From Oscillospiraceae bacterium (GTDB lineage Bacteria > Bacillota > Clostridia > Oscillospirales > Acutalibacteraceae): a DNA stretch of 44,256 nucleotides. A program made the translations under genes and the position numbers. Each line of letters starts with the position of its first letter. The stretch's first letter is position 1. The stretch lies in assembly GCA_902796905.1 (NCBI GenBank), contig CADBQU010000016.1:1-44256 (forward strand), given 5' to 3'. Under the pieces are notes generated by a model. The model was given only the letters and a program-made list of their open reading frames with translations. It had not been told where the DNA came from and did not search any database. Below are positions 1 through 10,205 of this stretch, piece by piece.

Positions 1-1
1 A

Positions 2-838
2 CCGACCACGAAGGATATGCGGGCGTATATTGAGGACGCGCACGATCCGATCATCAGCAAGGAAACGTGGGAAAAGGTGCAGATGATCCGTCAGGGAAAG
101 CGCCGGAAGCCGAAGAAGGGGTTGCAAAGCATCTTTTCGGGGCTGGTCGTATGCGCAGACTGCGGTGCGAAGATGTACTATGGAGAAAACAAAAACAGCA
201 GATTCTTCCGCTGCTCCAAGTACAAGAGTACCAGTCGGGAAAAGACCTGCACACAGCACTATATCCGCGAGGATGTTCTATACCGGCTGGTTTTGAAACA
301 ACTTCAGGCGTTTCTTTCCTACCTCAGACAGTTCGAGCGAATCTTTGTTCAGGAACAGATGGAGTTGAGCGTCGCCGACCAGAAACACAATCTTTTCCTC
401 AAAAAGCAGAAGATCGCGGACGACGAAAAGCGGATTGAAGAGATCGTATTCCTTTTGAAGAAAAACTTTGAGTCTTACGCTCACGGCATTCTCAAGGAAA
501 GCGATTTCCGCAATCTCAGCGACGGTTACGAGGATGAACGGGTACGCTTGCAGGAAGAAATTGAACGCTTGACGGCGGAGGTCGAGAGCTCCGAGATCAA
601 GGTGGACAATGTCGCCAAGATGATCGCGCTGACCAAGCGGTACACCCGTATCGACGAGCTGACGGCGGACGTTCTCAACGCCTTCATCGACAAGATCGCC
701 GTTCACGAGCGTGTCAAGGGTCCCGACGGAAAGAAAACGCAGGAGATCGAGATCTACTATTCTTACGTCGGCATCGTCAACGTTCCCACCGAGGAAGAAA
801 TAGAAACTATGCGTAAAGAGCGTAAACAAACCGCCTGA
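2..838 (+). CDS. Large serine recombinase, C-terminal part (5' end outside window)
   Basis: Site-specific DNA recombinase of the large serine family, which integrates and excises mobile elements. The frame is open from base 2, so the N-terminal catalytic domain lies to the left of the window. What remains starts in the recombinase domain (motif EDAHDPIIS). It continues into a zinc beta-ribbon with Cys codons at 152, 161, 212 and 248, then a charged coiled-coil stretch (about 340-620), and ends in a DUF4368-like tail rich in Lys and Glu. This arrangement is typical of TnpX/TndX-like resolvases. The gene is clearly GC-richer than everything to its right and runs on the opposite strand to the ribosomal operon, as expected for transferred DNA. 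I infer that it marks the right end of an integrated element. The family call is firm; the target site is not known. Confidence 0.9.
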   Translation, partial: PTTKDMRAYIEDAHDPIISKETWEKVQMIRQGKRRKPKKGLQSIFSGLVVCADCGAKMYYGENKNSRFFRCSKYKSTSREKTCTQHYIREDVLYRLVLKQLQAFLSYLRQFERIFVQEQMELSVADQKHNLFLKKQKIADDEKRIEEIVFLLKKNFESYAHGILKESDFRNLSDGYEDERVRLQEEIERLTAEVESSEIKVDNVAKMIALTKRYTRIDELTADVLNAFIDKIAVHERVKGPDGKKTQEIEIYYSYVGIVNVPTEEEIETMRKERKQTA

Positions 839-851
839 TAATCAGGCAAAA

Positions 852-877
852 CGGCAGGAGAATTCCTTCCCCTGCCG
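852..877 (+). terminator. Hairpin after the recombinase gene
   Basis: Inverted repeat CGGCAGG / CCTGCCG with a 12-nt loop, starting 13 nt after the recombinase stop codon. The following bases are only weakly T-rich, so termination is plausible but not certain. The hairpin is still in GC-rich element DNA; AT-rich host-like DNA begins within the next 20-30 bases. Confidence 0.5.
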
Positions 878-965
878 GATACATACAATTTTGTCCTTAT
901 CGACAATAACTCATGTTACACTATTTAAAATACTTTGGTTTAAATTTTTCATTTTAGGAGTTTTT

Positions 966-1406
966 ATGATTACAAAAGTAACCTCGGCAGATTACGAAAT
1001 TTATAAAAATTTAGTGTTGGAATTTTATTCTACCGATGTCGTTTTGCATCCCATTCCCGAAAGCTATATTAAAAATACTTTTTTGGAATTTACGAACCGT
1101 TCTGATTACGCCAAGGCTTTTTTTATTAAAACAAAAGAAAACACAATTGCCGGCTATGCACTTTTGGCAATTACATTTTCACAAGAAGCCGGTGGCAAAA
1201 CCGTTTGGCTTGAAGAGCTTTACATAAAACCGGAATTCAGAAGCTGCGGATTGGGCTCGGAATTTTTTACATTTTTAGCCGAAACCGAAAAAGACTGCAA
1301 ACGCTTTAGGCTTGAGGTAGAAGACTATAATAAAAAAGCGATAGAGCTTTATAAGCGTAAAGGTTTTTCTTTTTTACCCTACAGCCAAATGATAAAAGAA
1401 CAGTAA
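966..1406 (+). CDS. GNAT family N-acetyltransferase
   Basis: Predicted acetyl-CoA-dependent acyltransferase of 146 residues; the substrate is unknown. The central part carries the GNAT fold: the strand-loop LEELYIKPEFRSCGLGSEF contains the R-x-x-G-x-G acetyl-CoA pyrophosphate loop (RSCGLG). The C-terminal KKAIELYKRKGF motif is the usual motif B end, where a side-chain-binding Tyr and the KGF turn sit. I chose ATG 966 because AGGAG lies 5 nt upstream; the frame extends further upstream but with no ribosome site and into the element boundary. The gene converges on rplQ and shares a terminator with it. Its AT-rich composition matches the host, so it probably belongs to the chromosome and not to the neighbouring element. 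Confidence 0.85.
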   Translation: MITKVTSADYEIYKNLVLEFYSTDVVLHPIPESYIKNTFLEFTNRSDYAKAFFIKTKENTIAGYALLAITFSQEAGGKTVWLEELYIKPEFRSCGLGSEFFTFLAETEKDCKRFRLEVEDYNKKAIELYKRKGFSFLPYSQMIKEQ

Positions 1407-1432
1407 AGTTTTTAAAATTATATTGTTAAAAG

Positions 1433-1466
1433 AAAAAGCGGACCGATTATTCGGTCCGCTTTTTTA
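1433..1466. terminator. Bidirectional intrinsic terminator between GNAT gene and rplQ
   Basis: Perfect 10-bp stem AGCGGACCGA / TCGGTCCGCT with a TTAT loop. An A-run lies on the left and a T-run on the right, so it works as a Rho-independent terminator in both directions. It ends the GNAT transcript and the whole S10-spc-alpha operon. Confidence 0.93.
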
Positions 1467-1479
1467 AATTTTAAAATTA

Positions 1480-1821
1480 CTAAATTAACTCGATGATAGC
1501 CATTTCAGCTGCGTCGCCTCTACGAGGTCCGGTTTTTGTTATTCTGCAATAACCGCCGTTGCGCTCGGCATACTTAGGAGCAATTTCATCAAATAATTTT
1601 TTAACTACTTCGTCCTCTGTAATAAAAGACATTGCCTGTCTTTTTGTATGCAAACTGCTATCTTTAGCGAGTGTAATATATTTTTCTGTCATGGAACGAA
1701 CTTCTTTTGCACGTGCAACTGTGGTTTCAATTTTACCGTTTTTAAGTAAATAAGTAACCATTGCACGAAGCATTGCCATACGGCTGTCGCTTGCACGACC
1801 GAGTTTTCTGGTACCTGCCAT
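1480..1821 (-). CDS. rplQ: 50S ribosomal protein L17
   Basis: Large-subunit protein of 113 residues, within the usual bacterial length. The N-terminal signature ([19 protein letters not shown]) and the C-terminal [18 protein letters not shown] are diagnostic. It is the last gene of the ribosomal cluster, 37 nt after rpoA, and is followed by a strong terminator. The rpoA-rplQ pairing is near universal in bacteria. Confidence 0.98.
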   Translation of the reverse strand: MAGTRKLGRASDSRMAMLRAMVTYLLKNGKIETTVARAKEVRSMTEKYITLAKDSSLHTKRQAMSFITEDEVVKKLFDEIAPKYAERNGGYCRITKTGPRRGDAAEMAIIELI

Positions 1822-1858
1822 TAATATTCACTCCTTAGATTCCTTAGATTATTCTTAA

Positions 1859-2806
1859 TTATTCGTCGCTGTCGGAAAGGTTAAAGCCTAAAGAATTAAG
1901 CTTATGGATAACTTCCTCAAGCGATTTTCTGCCAAGATTTCTAACCTTCATCATTTCCTCTTCGGATTTGCTTATAAGGTCTTCTACCGTATTAATACCG
2001 GCTCTCTTTAAGCAGTTAAAGCTTCTAACTGAAAGATCAAGCTCTTCAATCGTTTTTTCAAGATTTTTCTCTTTGCCAACGTCGCCTTTTTCAACCATAA
2101 TCTCAACATCGTGTGTTTCTGCCGAAAGATCAACAAAAAGTTTAAGATGCTCAATTAAAATTTTAGCCGAAAGAGATACGGCGTCTTTCGCCGAAATTGT
2201 ACCGTTAGTCCAAATTTCAAGCGTTAAACAATTAAAGTCTGTAATCTGCTCTTTACGGGTATTTTCAACATTAAATTTAACCCTTTTAATAGGGGTAAAC
2301 GTACTGTCTACCGGAATTAAGCCGGTAACGGTCTGCTGGGGTTTGTTGGCCTCCGCAGAAACATAACCTCTGCCGTGAGATAAATTAATTTCCATAGATA
2401 ATTTGCCGCCGTCGTCCAGCTCGCAAATATATAAATCTTTGTTTAATATTTCAACATCGGCATCGGTTTTAATATCATTAGCCGTAACAACACAAGGACC
2501 TTCAGCTTCAATGTAAACCGTTTTGGTTTCGTCCGAATGAAGCTTTGCGGTAAGGCCTTTAATGTTTAAAATAATCTCGGTAACATCTTCTCTGCAGCCT
2601 TCAATAGTAGAAAACTCATGAAGAACGCCGTCAATCTTAACCGAAGTAACGGCTACACCCGGAAGTGAAGATAAAAGCACGCGGCGAAGGCTGTTACCTA
2701 AAGTTGTGCCGTATCCGCTTTCAAGCGGTTTAAGCGTAAACTTACCGTAGTTGCCTTCGGATGAAATTTCAACTGTTTCCAAAATTGGTGTTTCAATCTC
2801 TATCAT
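1859..2806 (-). CDS. rpoA: DNA-directed RNA polymerase subunit alpha
   Basis: RNA polymerase alpha subunit of 315 residues; it dimerises to nucleate core assembly and contacts UP elements and activators. The N-terminal assembly domain covers about residues 1-230 ([20 protein letters not shown] is the alpha dimerisation signature). An acidic linker follows, then the helix-hairpin-helix C-terminal domain ([14 protein letters not shown] and [12 protein letters not shown]). ATG 2806 has a GGAG site upstream. An 89-nt gap separates it from rpsD, longer than most gaps in the cluster, and carries a possible internal promoter. Confidence 0.98.
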   Translation of the reverse strand: MIEIETPILETVEISSEGNYGKFTLKPLESGYGTTLGNSLRRVLLSSLPGVAVTSVKIDGVLHEFSTIEGCREDVTEIILNIKGLTAKLHSDETKTVYIEAEGPCVVTANDIKTDADVEILNKDLYICELDDGGKLSMEINLSHGRGYVSAEANKPQQTVTGLIPVDSTFTPIKRVKFNVENTRKEQITDFNCLTLEIWTNGTISAKDAVSLSAKILIEHLKLFVDLSAETHDVEIMVEKGDVGKEKNLEKTIEELDLSVRSFNCLKRAGINTVEDLISKSEEEMMKVRNLGRKSLEEVIHKLNSLGFNLSDSDE

Positions 2807-2847
2807 TTAAAGCTCCGTTTCTCCACACTGTTGTTATTTTTATCGCT

Positions 2848-2876
2848 TTTATATAAGTGCGGTATAATAAAAGCAA
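2848..2876 (-). promoter_or_regulatory. Candidate internal promoter for rpoA-rplQ
   Basis: On the minus strand, TTGCTT (2871-2876) and TATAAA (2848-2853) are separated by exactly 17 nt, in the rpsD-rpoA gap. The -35 is identical to that of the S10 promoter. The call rests on sequence match only; AT-rich gaps give such matches by chance. Confidence 0.4.
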
Positions 2877-2895
2877 ACTAAAACTTAAAAAACTA

Positions 2896-3522
2896 TTATT
2901 TAGAATAGAATTCAACAATAAGTTGTTCTTCAACCGGAACTTCAATTTGTTCGCGTTCGGGAAGGTTAACAATTTTAACCGAGCATTTATCACGGTCAAC
3001 ATCGCACCAAGCCGGTACCGGTCTCGAAGCGTTAGCTTCTATAATTGTTTTCATTTTTTCTAAGCCTTTGCTTTTTTCGCAAAGAGTTACTTCATCGCCT
3101 GCACGAAGAAGATAAGAAGCAATATCAACTCTGTGGCCGTTTACTTCAAAATGACCGTGTCCTACAAGTTGTCTGGCTTCTGCTCTTGAAGAAGCAAAAC
3201 CTGTTCTGTATACAACATTGTCAAGACGGCTTTCTAAAATTCTTAATAAGTTGTCGCCGGTAACGCCGTTTTTACGTTCGGCAACTTCAAAATAATGGTG
3301 GAATTGCTTTTCGCTAACACCATAAAAACTTCTTGCTTTTTGTTTAGCACGAAGCTGTAAACCGTATTCAGAAGATTTCTTACGTCCCTGACCGTGTTGA
3401 CCCGGACCGTAAGCTCTGTGGTTTAACGAACATTTTTCAGAATAGCAGCGATCGCCTTTAAGGAAAAGTTTTTCTCCTTCACGGCGGCAAAGTCTGCAAA
3501 CTGCACCTGTATATCTAGCCAA
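2896..3522 (-). CDS. rpsD: 30S ribosomal protein S4 (TTG start)
   Basis: Primary 16S rRNA-binding and translation-fidelity protein of 208 residues. The N-terminus carries the zinc-type cysteines (CRLC ... CYSEKC). The S4 RNA-binding domain follows in the middle ([19 protein letters not shown]). I place the start at TTG 3522: it gives the canonical [16 protein letters not shown]-terminus and has GGAGG 8-9 nt upstream. The longer open frame to 3570 adds residues that do not resemble S4. Having rpsD inside the alpha operon, between rpsK and rpoA, is the clostridial arrangement; in Bacillus subtilis it is elsewhere. Confidence 0.97.
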   Translation of the reverse strand: MARYTGAVCRLCRREGEKLFLKGDRCYSEKCSLNHRAYGPGQHGQGRKKSSEYGLQLRAKQKARSFYGVSEKQFHHYFEVAERKNGVTGDNLLRILESRLDNVVYRTGFASSRAEARQLVGHGHFEVNGHRVDIASYLLRAGDEVTLCEKSKGLEKMKTIIEANASRPVPAWCDVDRDKCSVKIVNLPEREQIEVPVEEQLIVEFYSK

Positions 3523-3539
3523 TCTAAAACACCTCCAAA

Positions 3540-3938
3540 TTATACACGACGCCTTTTGGGCGGACGGCAACCGTTATGCGGAATAGGAGTAACATCTTTA
3601 ATCATGTTAACTTCCAAACCAGCAGCCTGAAGAGCACGAATTGCAGCTTCTCTTCCGGCTCCGGGGCCTTTAACGTATACTTCTACGGTTTTTAATCCAT
3701 GTTCCATAGCAGCTTTAGCAGCTGTTTCTGCAGCGCTTTGCGCAGCAAAAGGAGTGGATTTTCTGGAGCCGCGGAAACCGAGTTCTCCGGCACTTGCCCA
3801 AGAAAGAGCATTACCGTTAATATCGGTTATAGTAACGATTGTGTTATTGAAGGTGGACTGGATATGTGCAGCACCACGTTCAATGTTCTTTTTCTCACGA
3901 CGCCTGCGGGTCGTAGTACCTTTTTTAGCTGTAGCCAT
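3540..3938 (-). CDS. rpsK: 30S ribosomal protein S11
   Basis: Small-subunit platform protein of 132 residues, near the mRNA exit. Diagnostic motifs are [16 protein letters not shown] near the N-terminus, [17 protein letters not shown] in the middle and the C-terminal [10 protein letters not shown]. It sits 17 nt upstream of rpsD and 19 nt downstream of rpsM in the alpha operon order. Confidence 0.98.
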   Translation of the reverse strand: MATAKKGTTTRRRREKKNIERGAAHIQSTFNNTIVTITDINGNALSWASAGELGFRGSRKSTPFAAQSAAETAAKAAMEHGLKTVEVYVKGPGAGREAAIRALQAAGLEVNMIKDVTPIPHNGCRPPKRRRV

Positions 3939-3957
3939 TTAAATTTTTCCTCCCCGC

Positions 3958-4326
3958 TTACTTTTTCTTGTTGGCAATTGTCTTTTTAGGACCCTTACGG
4001 GTTCTGGCATTAGTCTTAGAACGCTGACCTCTTACAGGTAAGCCTTTTCTATGACGGCTGCCACGATAACTGCCTATTTCTACTAAACGTTTAATATCAA
4101 ATGCGATGGAACGACGAGCGTCGCCCTCTACTTGAAGATTATGTTCAATATACTCACGAAGTTTTGAAATATCTTCCTCACTTAAATCCTTAACACGAGT
4201 ATCTGGATTAACTCCTGTTGCATTAAGAATTTTCTTTGAGGTTGTAAGACCAATACCGAAAATGTAGGTTAAACCAATTTCAACCCTTTTTGCATTCGGT
4301 AAGTCAACACCGGCTATACGCGCCAT
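3958..4326 (-). CDS. rpsM: 30S ribosomal protein S13
   Basis: Small-subunit head protein of 122 residues; it forms intersubunit bridges and contacts the P-site tRNA. It begins [20 protein letters not shown] and contains the helix-two-turn-helix motif ([15 protein letters not shown]). It ends in the basic tail [17 protein letters not shown]. Order rpmJ-rpsM-rpsK is standard. Confidence 0.98.
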   Translation of the reverse strand: MARIAGVDLPNAKRVEIGLTYIFGIGLTTSKKILNATGVNPDTRVKDLSEEDISKLREYIEHNLQVEGDARRSIAFDIKRLVEIGSYRGSRHRKGLPVRGQRSKTNARTRKGPKKTIANKKK

Positions 4327-4358
4327 TTATCAATGCACCTCACTTAATTTTTAGGGAA

Positions 4359-4710
<352 letters not shown>

Positions 4711-4770
4711 GAAATTGCCTCCATTCGTTTTAATTGAATTGTTTTTTTACCTTAAGACTTTTTCTTCTCA

Positions 4771-5520
4771 TTACGCTCTGGTTAATATAACAGGTCCGTC
4801 CGAAGTTATAGCAACCGTATGCTCAAAATGAGCCGATAATTTTCCGTCCGCTGTTACAACAGTCCAATTATTTGAGAGTGTCCTAACATTATAAGTGCCC
4901 ATATTTACCATAGGCTCTATTGCTATGGTCATTCCATTTACTAAACGAACGCCATGTCCCGGATTCCCAAAATTGGGAACCTCTGGGGCTTCGTGCAGGC
5001 TCGTACCTACTCCGTGGCCCACAAACTGACGAACCACCGAGTAACCACGTTCCTCAACATACTTTTGTACCGCATGACCTATATCGCCTATTCTGCCGCC
5101 ATGACGAGCCATTTTTATGCCTTCGTAAAGGCTTTCTTCGGTCGTCTTAATCAGCCGCTTTGCTTCGGGAGAAATTTCTCCTACCGCAAATGTAGCGGCA
5201 TTGTCGCCGTTATAACCGTCATACGAAGCGCCTAAATCTACACTGACTATATCGCCCGCTTTAATTTTGCGCTCTTTACTGGGTATGCCGTGAATTACCT
5301 CATCGTTTATAGATATGCAAGCGGTAGCCGGAAAACCTCCGTATCCCTTAAAGTTGGGCTTGCCGCCCTGCTTTAAAATATACTCCTCAGCAAGCCTGTC
5401 TAACTCGCCGGTAGTTATTCCCGGTTCTATCGCTTCGCCTACCAATTTAAGTGCTCCGGCCGATATTCTGCAAGCTTCTTTCATTATTTCAAGCTCGCGG
5501 CCGGTTTTAAGTATAATCAT
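4771..5520 (-). CDS. map: Methionine aminopeptidase, type I
   Basis: Removes the N-terminal methionine from nascent proteins; metal-dependent cytosolic enzyme of 249 residues. The five metal ligands of the family are visible: Asp in SVDLGASYDGYNGD (two Asp), His in FVGHGVGTSLHE, Glu in IAIEPMV and Glu in AHFEHT. It lies 3 nt after adk and probably depends on coupled translation. No N-terminal SEC-C extension is present, so this is the short form. Confidence 0.97.
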   Translation of the reverse strand: MIILKTGRELEIMKEACRISAGALKLVGEAIEPGITTGELDRLAEEYILKQGGKPNFKGYGGFPATACISINDEVIHGIPSKERKIKAGDIVSVDLGASYDGYNGDNAATFAVGEISPEAKRLIKTTEESLYEGIKMARHGGRIGDIGHAVQKYVEERGYSVVRQFVGHGVGTSLHEAPEVPNFGNPGHGVRLVNGMTIAIEPMVNMGTYNVRTLSNNWTVVTADGKLSAHFEHTVAITSDGPVILTRA

Positions 5521-5523
5521 AGA

Positions 5524-6156
5524 CTATATTCCCAAGGCCTCAAAAGTAAGCTTAGTTGTATCTTTAAGCTCCTCTTGACCTTCAACTGTTACAAGCATAC
5601 CTTTTTTGCCGTAATATTCTTTTAACGGCTCGGTCTGCTCGTGGTAAACCTTAAGTCTGTCTAAAACCGTTTCGGGTTTGTCGTCTTTGCGTATGGTAAG
5701 TTCTCCGCCGCAAACATTGCAAACACCCTCAACAACAGGCTTTTTATACTCAATATGATAACTTGCTCCGCAGTCGCCGCAAACTCTTCTGCCCGACATA
5801 CGGCGAATTATATCTTCGTCCTTAACCTCTATAGATAATACCTTATCTATTTCTATTCCCATTGTATCAAGCGCTTCGGCCTGGGGAATAGTGCGCGGAA
5901 ATCCGTCCAATATAAATCCGTTCTTGCAGTCATCTTTGGCTAATCTCTCTTTTATTATTCCAATAACAACCTCGTCAGGAACAAGCTTGCCCTCGTCAAC
6001 AAAAGCCTTAGCCTTTAATCCCATTTCGGTACCGTTTTTTAATGCTTCTCTTATTATATTTCCGGTAGAAATGGTAGGTATTTTTAATTTTTCACAAATA
6101 AGCTCTGCTTGGGTGCCTTTGCCGGCACCCGGAGCTCCTAAAAGAATTAATTTCAT
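5524..6156 (-). CDS. adk: Adenylate kinase (zinc-lid form)
   Basis: Catalyses ATP + AMP to 2 ADP; 210 residues. The P-loop [10 protein letters not shown] is at residues 7-16. The AMP-binding segment (STGNIIREA) and the DGFPRT motif follow. The long LID carries four cysteines (CGDCGASYH ... CNVCGG), the zinc-stabilised version common in Gram-positives. The ribosome site TAGGTGA overlaps the secY stop codon, 8 nt upstream, which suggests coupling. Confidence 0.97.
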   Translation of the reverse strand: MKLILLGAPGAGKGTQAELICEKLKIPTISTGNIIREALKNGTEMGLKAKAFVDEGKLVPDEVVIGIIKERLAKDDCKNGFILDGFPRTIPQAEALDTMGIEIDKVLSIEVKDEDIIRRMSGRRVCGDCGASYHIEYKKPVVEGVCNVCGGELTIRKDDKPETVLDRLKVYHEQTEPLKEYYGKKGMLVTVEGQEELKDTTKLTFEALGI

Positions 6157-6164
6157 ATATTCAC

Positions 6165-7454
6165 CTAATCAAGGAAACCTTTATAGTGTCTCATCATCAT
6201 TTGGCTTTCAAGATTTTGAACCGTATCAAGTGCTACGCCTACAATAATTAATATTGAAGTACCGCCTATTGAAAGGTTAATCTGTCCAACCTGACCTACA
6301 AATATAGGTAATATGGCAATTATACCTAAGAATATTGCGCCTATTAATGTAATACGGCTTATTATTCTTGCAATAAAATCACTGGTGGGCTTTCCGGGAC
6401 GAATACCGGGAATAGCGCCGCTGTTTTTGCGTAGGCTGTTTGCCATTTCTATAGGATTATATTGAATGCTTACATAGAAGTAAGCAAAAGCTATAATCAA
6501 TGCAAAATAAATTATTGCGTAAAATACTCCTCTAACGCTGAATAAGCTCATTAACTTATAAGCCGTTGAATTGGTTTTAAACAAACCGAAGGATAACAAC
6601 ATTGTAGGAAGCATTAATATGGAACTTGCAAAGATTATAGGCAAAACGCCCGACATATTAACCTTAATAGGTATATGCGTGTTTTGTCCGCCGTATTGTT
6701 TTCTTCCTACAACACGCTTTGCATACTGAATAGGTATTCTGCGTTCCGCATTGGTCATCCATACTATAAATGTTACCATTACAAGGAATATTAAAATTAT
6801 AGCCAATACCGCCGGCGCCTGTTTTAACTTGAATGCCGCGTTCCAAAGGGAAGTTGCAGCCTGCGGCGCACGCGATAAAATACCGGCAAACAACAATATA
6901 GAAATACCGTTGCCTATACCTTTTACGTCTATTTGTTCGCCTAACCACATAACTATGGCGCTTCCTGCGGTAAGAGTTAAAATAATAACAAATGCTGCAA
7001 ATATTTTAGCTCCGCCAGTAACGCTTACAAAGTTATTGGCTTGCAAATAGTAGTAATAGGCTCCTGCCTGAATAAGTCCTAATATAACAGTTGCATATCT
7101 TGTAACCTGAGCCAGCTTTTTTCTGCCTTCTTCGCCTTGCTCGGCCCATCTTTGCCAAGGAGTAATTACAACCGTTAACAGCTGAATAATAATTGATGAG
7201 TTGATGTACGGGGTAACCGACATAGCAAATATTGCGCCATATTCCAAGCCACCGCCGGTTAATACAGAAAGATAGTTAAAGAAATCGTTAGCTTGCGAAC
7301 CGGTAGAGGAAATTGAATTCTTTAATGCCGTATAATCAATAAACGGAACCGGAATTACTGCGCCAATTCGGAATAATATTATTATAAATATTGTAAAAAA
7401 TATCTTTTTTCTAATATCTACAATTTTCCATGCGTTCTTTAATGTTTCTATCAT
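6165..7454 (-). CDS. secY: Protein translocase subunit SecY
   Basis: Central pore of the Sec translocon; 429 residues with ten predicted membrane spans. Diagnostic motifs are [19 protein letters not shown] near the N-terminus, the plug-region and TM2 segment ([14 protein letters not shown]), and the cytosolic loop [19 protein letters not shown] before the last TMs. Start ATG 7454 lies 1 nt after the rplO stop. The secY-adk-map order is conserved across Bacillota. Confidence 0.98.
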   Translation of the reverse strand: MIETLKNAWKIVDIRKKIFFTIFIIILFRIGAVIPVPFIDYTALKNSISSTGSQANDFFNYLSVLTGGGLEYGAIFAMSVTPYINSSIIIQLLTVVITPWQRWAEQGEEGRKKLAQVTRYATVILGLIQAGAYYYYLQANNFVSVTGGAKIFAAFVIILTLTAGSAIVMWLGEQIDVKGIGNGISILLFAGILSRAPQAATSLWNAAFKLKQAPAVLAIILIFLVMVTFIVWMTNAERRIPIQYAKRVVGRKQYGGQNTHIPIKVNMSGVLPIIFASSILMLPTMLLSFGLFKTNSTAYKLMSLFSVRGVFYAIIYFALIIAFAYFYVSIQYNPIEMANSLRKNSGAIPGIRPGKPTSDFIARIISRITLIGAIFLGIIAILPIFVGQVGQINLSIGGTSILIIVGVALDTVQNLESQMMMRHYKGFLD

Positions 7455-7455
7455 T

Positions 7456-7896
7456 CTACTTCACCTCGGCAGTGCCGCCAGCAGCCTCGATTTTACTCTT
7501 TGCAGAGTTTGAAAAAGCTGCGGCTTTTACAGTTAATTTTTTTGTTATTTCGCCGTTGCCGAGAATTTTAACGCCGTCAAATGCTTTTTTAACTAAACCT
7601 TTTTCCTGTAATGCTGCGGTATCAACCACTGCACCGTCTTCAAAAACATCTAACTTGGAAACGTTAACCGAAGCAAATCTTGTGGCAAAAATATTGTTAA
7701 AGCCACGTTTCGGAATTCTTCTTTGTAAAGGCATTTGTCCGCCTTCAAATCCTGCTCTTTTGTTTTTACCGGCACGCGCTTTAGAACCTTTGTGTCCTTT
7801 GCCGGCTGTTTTACCTTGACCGGAGCCATGACCTCTGCCGATACGCTTTACATCTTTTGTAGAGCCTTCTGCCGGAGATAATTCATGAATATTCAT
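7456..7896 (-). CDS. rplO: 50S ribosomal protein L15
   Basis: Large-subunit protein of 146 residues. The Gly/Arg/Lys-rich N-terminal extension ([19 protein letters not shown]) and the [18 protein letters not shown] motif are diagnostic. The C-terminal globular domain is present. It is followed after 1 nt by secY. Confidence 0.98.
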   Translation of the reverse strand: MNIHELSPAEGSTKDVKRIGRGHGSGQGKTAGKGHKGSKARAGKNKRAGFEGGQMPLQRRIPKRGFNNIFATRFASVNVSKLDVFEDGAVVDTAALQEKGLVKKAFDGVKILGNGEITKKLTVKAAAFSNSAKSKIEAAGGTAEVK

Positions 7897-7913
7897 AGTT
7901 GCACCTCCTCAGT

Positions 7914-8114
7914 TTAAGCCTTAGTTACCTTAACAAGGTGTATTATTGTGTTTATTTTACCTTTGGTTGCTGCATTGTCGGGCTGAACAGTCTCACTGCC
8001 AACTTTAGTTAAACCTAAAGCTTTAGCTGTGGCAATCTGATTGTCTTTAGCGCCTATTAAGCTTTTAACCAATTTAATTTTAAGTTCGGCTGAAGCCGCT
8101 TTTTTTGTTGCCAT
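7914..8114 (-). CDS. rpmD: 50S ribosomal protein L30
   Basis: A 66-residue protein with the L30 core: LKIKLVKSLIGAKDNQIATA near the start and AIIHLVKV-like end (NTIIHLVKVTK). The central segment is slightly longer and less conserved than in Bacillus L30 (usually about 60 residues). Position between rpsE and rplO supports the call. Confidence 0.93.
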   Translation of the reverse strand: MATKKAASAELKIKLVKSLIGAKDNQIATAKALGLTKVGSETVQPDNAATKGKINTIIHLVKVTKA

Positions 8115-8127
8115 AACTGCTTCCTCC

Positions 8128-8631
8128 TTAACCTAAAATTTCTTTCACGGATTTTCCGCGAATAGCAGCAACTTCTTCGGCACTTCTTAAAGAAGCCAAA
8201 CCGTTAACGGTTGCTCTTACTACATTGCAGGGATTGTTCGAACGAAGAGCCTTCGTACGAATATCTTTTACGCCTACAGTTTCTAAAACTGCACGAACTG
8301 CACCGCCGGCAATAACGCCGGTACCGGTTGCAGCCGGTTTTAAAAGAACTCTGCCTGCTCCGTACTCGCCTATAATCTCGTGAGGAATTGTAGTTCCTTT
8401 TAAAGGAATTTTAATTAAGTTTTTCTTGGCATCTTCAATGCCTTTGCGAATAGCTTCCGGAACTTCGCCGGCTTTTCCCATACCGTAGCCTATAATTCCG
8501 TTGCCGTCGCCTACAACTACTAAAGCGGAGAATTTCATAATTCGGCCGCCTTTAACTGTTTTGGATACGCGGTTGATTGCAACTACGCGTTCTTTTAAAT
8601 CTAAAACCGATGCGTCAATACTTGTAGCCAA
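8128..8631 (-). CDS. rpsE: 30S ribosomal protein S5
   Basis: Small-subunit protein of 167 residues at the mRNA entry site, involved in fidelity. The N-terminal double-stranded-RNA-binding domain contains [17 protein letters not shown] and [16 protein letters not shown]. The C-terminal domain has [16 protein letters not shown]. Spacing to neighbours is 13-18 nt with strong ribosome sites. Confidence 0.98.
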   Translation of the reverse strand: MATSIDASVLDLKERVVAINRVSKTVKGGRIMKFSALVVVGDGNGIIGYGMGKAGEVPEAIRKGIEDAKKNLIKIPLKGTTIPHEIIGEYGAGRVLLKPAATGTGVIAGGAVRAVLETVGVKDIRTKALRSNNPCNVVRATVNGLASLRSAEEVAAIRGKSVKEILG

Positions 8632-8649
8632 AATCTTATCCTCCCTTTC

Positions 8650-9009
8650 TTAGAATTGTAAGCCGCCTTCACGAGCGCCTTCGGCCAAAGCCTTAACACG
8701 TCCGTGATATACGTAACCGCCTCTGTCAAAAACAACGTCTTTAATTCCGGCTTTAACTGCGCGTTCTGCTACTAATTTACCAACTTTGTTGGCTTCTTCG
8801 CAGTTACCGCTTGTTGTTCCGAAATCTTTTTCCATAGAGGAAGCGGCAACTAATGTTTTGCCGTTAACGTCGTCTATGATTTGAGCAACAATATGTTTAT
8901 TGGAGCGAAAAACATTGAGTCTTGGAAATTCAGGTGTTCCGCTGATTTTGCCGCGTACTCGCTTATGGCGAATAAGACGGGTTTTGTTAGAATCTTTAAC
9001 TTTAACCAT
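8650..9009 (-). CDS. rplR: 50S ribosomal protein L18
   Basis: Protein of 119 residues that binds 5S rRNA with L5. The basic N-terminus ([20 protein letters not shown]) and C-terminal [26 protein letters not shown] are family signatures. The start ATG 9009 has GGAGAG upstream. Confidence 0.98.
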   Translation of the reverse strand: MVKVKDSNKTRLIRHKRVRGKISGTPEFPRLNVFRSNKHIVAQIIDDVNGKTLVAASSMEKDFGTTSGNCEEANKVGKLVAERAVKAGIKDVVFDRGGYVYHGRVKALAEGAREGGLQF

Positions 9010-9027
9010 TGTTTATTCTCTCCTTCC

Positions 9028-9576
9028 TTAAGACTTAGCGCCTTTACCGGCTTTGCCTTCCTTATGGCGAACAAATTCTCCGGTATATCTGATTCCCTTG
9101 CCCTTGTAGGGTTCCGGAGGACGTTTTTCACGTACTTCGGCAGCAAACTGACCAACCTGTTGCTTATCGGGACCGCTTATAACTATTTTGTTGGGGTTGG
9201 GTACGTCTATTGTAATACCCGGAACCTCTGAAACAGTTACTTGGTGTGAAAAGCCGAGAGTCATAACAAGGTCTTTACCCTGTTTAGCTACACGGTAACC
9301 AATACCCATAACATCTAATTCTTTAGAAAAGCCTTGGGATACGCCTATAATCATATTGTTTATAAGTGTTCTTGTTAAGCCGTGTAAAGAACGATGCTTA
9401 GCTTCGTCGGAAGGACGGGTAACGGTTATAACACCGTCTTTTAATTCGATGTTCATATCATTGTGGAATGTTTCGGTAAGAGTGCCTTTAGGGCCTTTTG
9501 CGGTAACAGTATTTCCGTCAACCTTAACTTCCACGCCGGCAGGAACCGTAATCGGATGTTTTCCTATTCTTGACAT
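9028..9576 (-). CDS. rplF: 50S ribosomal protein L6
   Basis: Protein of 182 residues near the sarcin-ricin loop and the GTPase centre. It starts MSRIGKHPITVPAGVEV and carries two L6 repeats. The second ends in KRPPEPYKGKGIRYTGE, the diagnostic C-terminal motif. Confidence 0.98.
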   Translation of the reverse strand: MSRIGKHPITVPAGVEVKVDGNTVTAKGPKGTLTETFHNDMNIELKDGVITVTRPSDEAKHRSLHGLTRTLINNMIIGVSQGFSKELDVMGIGYRVAKQGKDLVMTLGFSHQVTVSEVPGITIDVPNPNKIVISGPDKQQVGQFAAEVREKRPPEPYKGKGIRYTGEFVRHKEGKAGKGAKS

Positions 9577-9590
9577 TTATACTGACCTCC

Positions 9591-9989
9591 TTACCATACA
9601 AAAGCAAGAACTTCGCCGCCAACGTTGGCTTTGCGTGCTTGCTTATCTGTCATAATACCTTTAGAGGTAGACAAAATAGCTATTCCCAAGCCCTTCATTA
9701 CTTTGGGCATATCTTCTACATTGCTGTATATACGAAGACCGGGTTTGCTTATTTTGCGTAAGCCCTTAATAACCTGTGATTTATTAGGACCGTATTTAAG
9801 TGTTACATGAATGGTGCCTTGCTTTCCGTCCTCTATAACCTGAAAGTTGGCAATATATCCTTCATCAAGTAAAATTTGTGCAATAGCCTTTTTTACGTTT
9901 GAAGCAGGAATATCAACCGAATCATGCTTTGCCGAATTTGCATTACGGATTCTTGTTAACATATCCGCTATTGTATCTGAAATCTGCAT
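9591..9989 (-). CDS. rpsH: 30S ribosomal protein S8
   Basis: Primary 16S rRNA binder of 132 residues. Begins [18 protein letters not shown], contains the [12 protein letters not shown] segment and ends [20 protein letters not shown], both diagnostic. In E. coli S8 is the spc operon repressor; I see no S8-type site upstream of rplE or rplN here. Confidence 0.98.
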   Translation of the reverse strand: MQISDTIADMLTRIRNANSAKHDSVDIPASNVKKAIAQILLDEGYIANFQVIEDGKQGTIHVTLKYGPNKSQVIKGLRKISKPGLRIYSNVEDMPKVMKGLGIAILSTSKGIMTDKQARKANVGGEVLAFVW

Positions 9990-10006
9990 GTCGTTTTTCC
10001 TCCTTC

Positions 10007-10192
10007 TTACCAGCTGGCCTTTTTCACGCCCGGAATTTCACCTTTATACGCTAATTCTCTAAAGCATATACGGCAAATACCGTATTTGCGAAGATAAGCG
10101 TGAGGGCGGCCGCATATTTTACATCTGTTGTATTGTCTTGTGGAAAATTTAGCAGGCTTTGCTTGCTTAATTTTCATTGAAGTTTTAGCCAT
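10007..10192 (-). CDS. rpsN: 30S ribosomal protein S14, zinc-binding type Z
   Basis: A 61-residue short S14 with two Cys pairs ([10 protein letters not shown] and [10 protein letters not shown]) that bind zinc. I take ATG 10192 ([10 protein letters not shown]), which has an AGGAGAGAGGA stretch upstream; the open frame to 10216 has no family similarity. Type Z is the usual operon copy in Bacillota. Confidence 0.96.
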   Translation of the reverse strand: MAKTSMKIKQAKPAKFSTRQYNRCKICGRPHAYLRKYGICRICFRELAYKGEIPGVKKASW

Positions 10193-10205
10193 AGTTCCTC
10201 TCTCC

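Noticed and set aside
278..829. Long minus-strand frame inside the recombinase gene
   Set aside because: Shadow of the GC-rich recombinase; codon-position pattern and zinc motif support only the plus strand.
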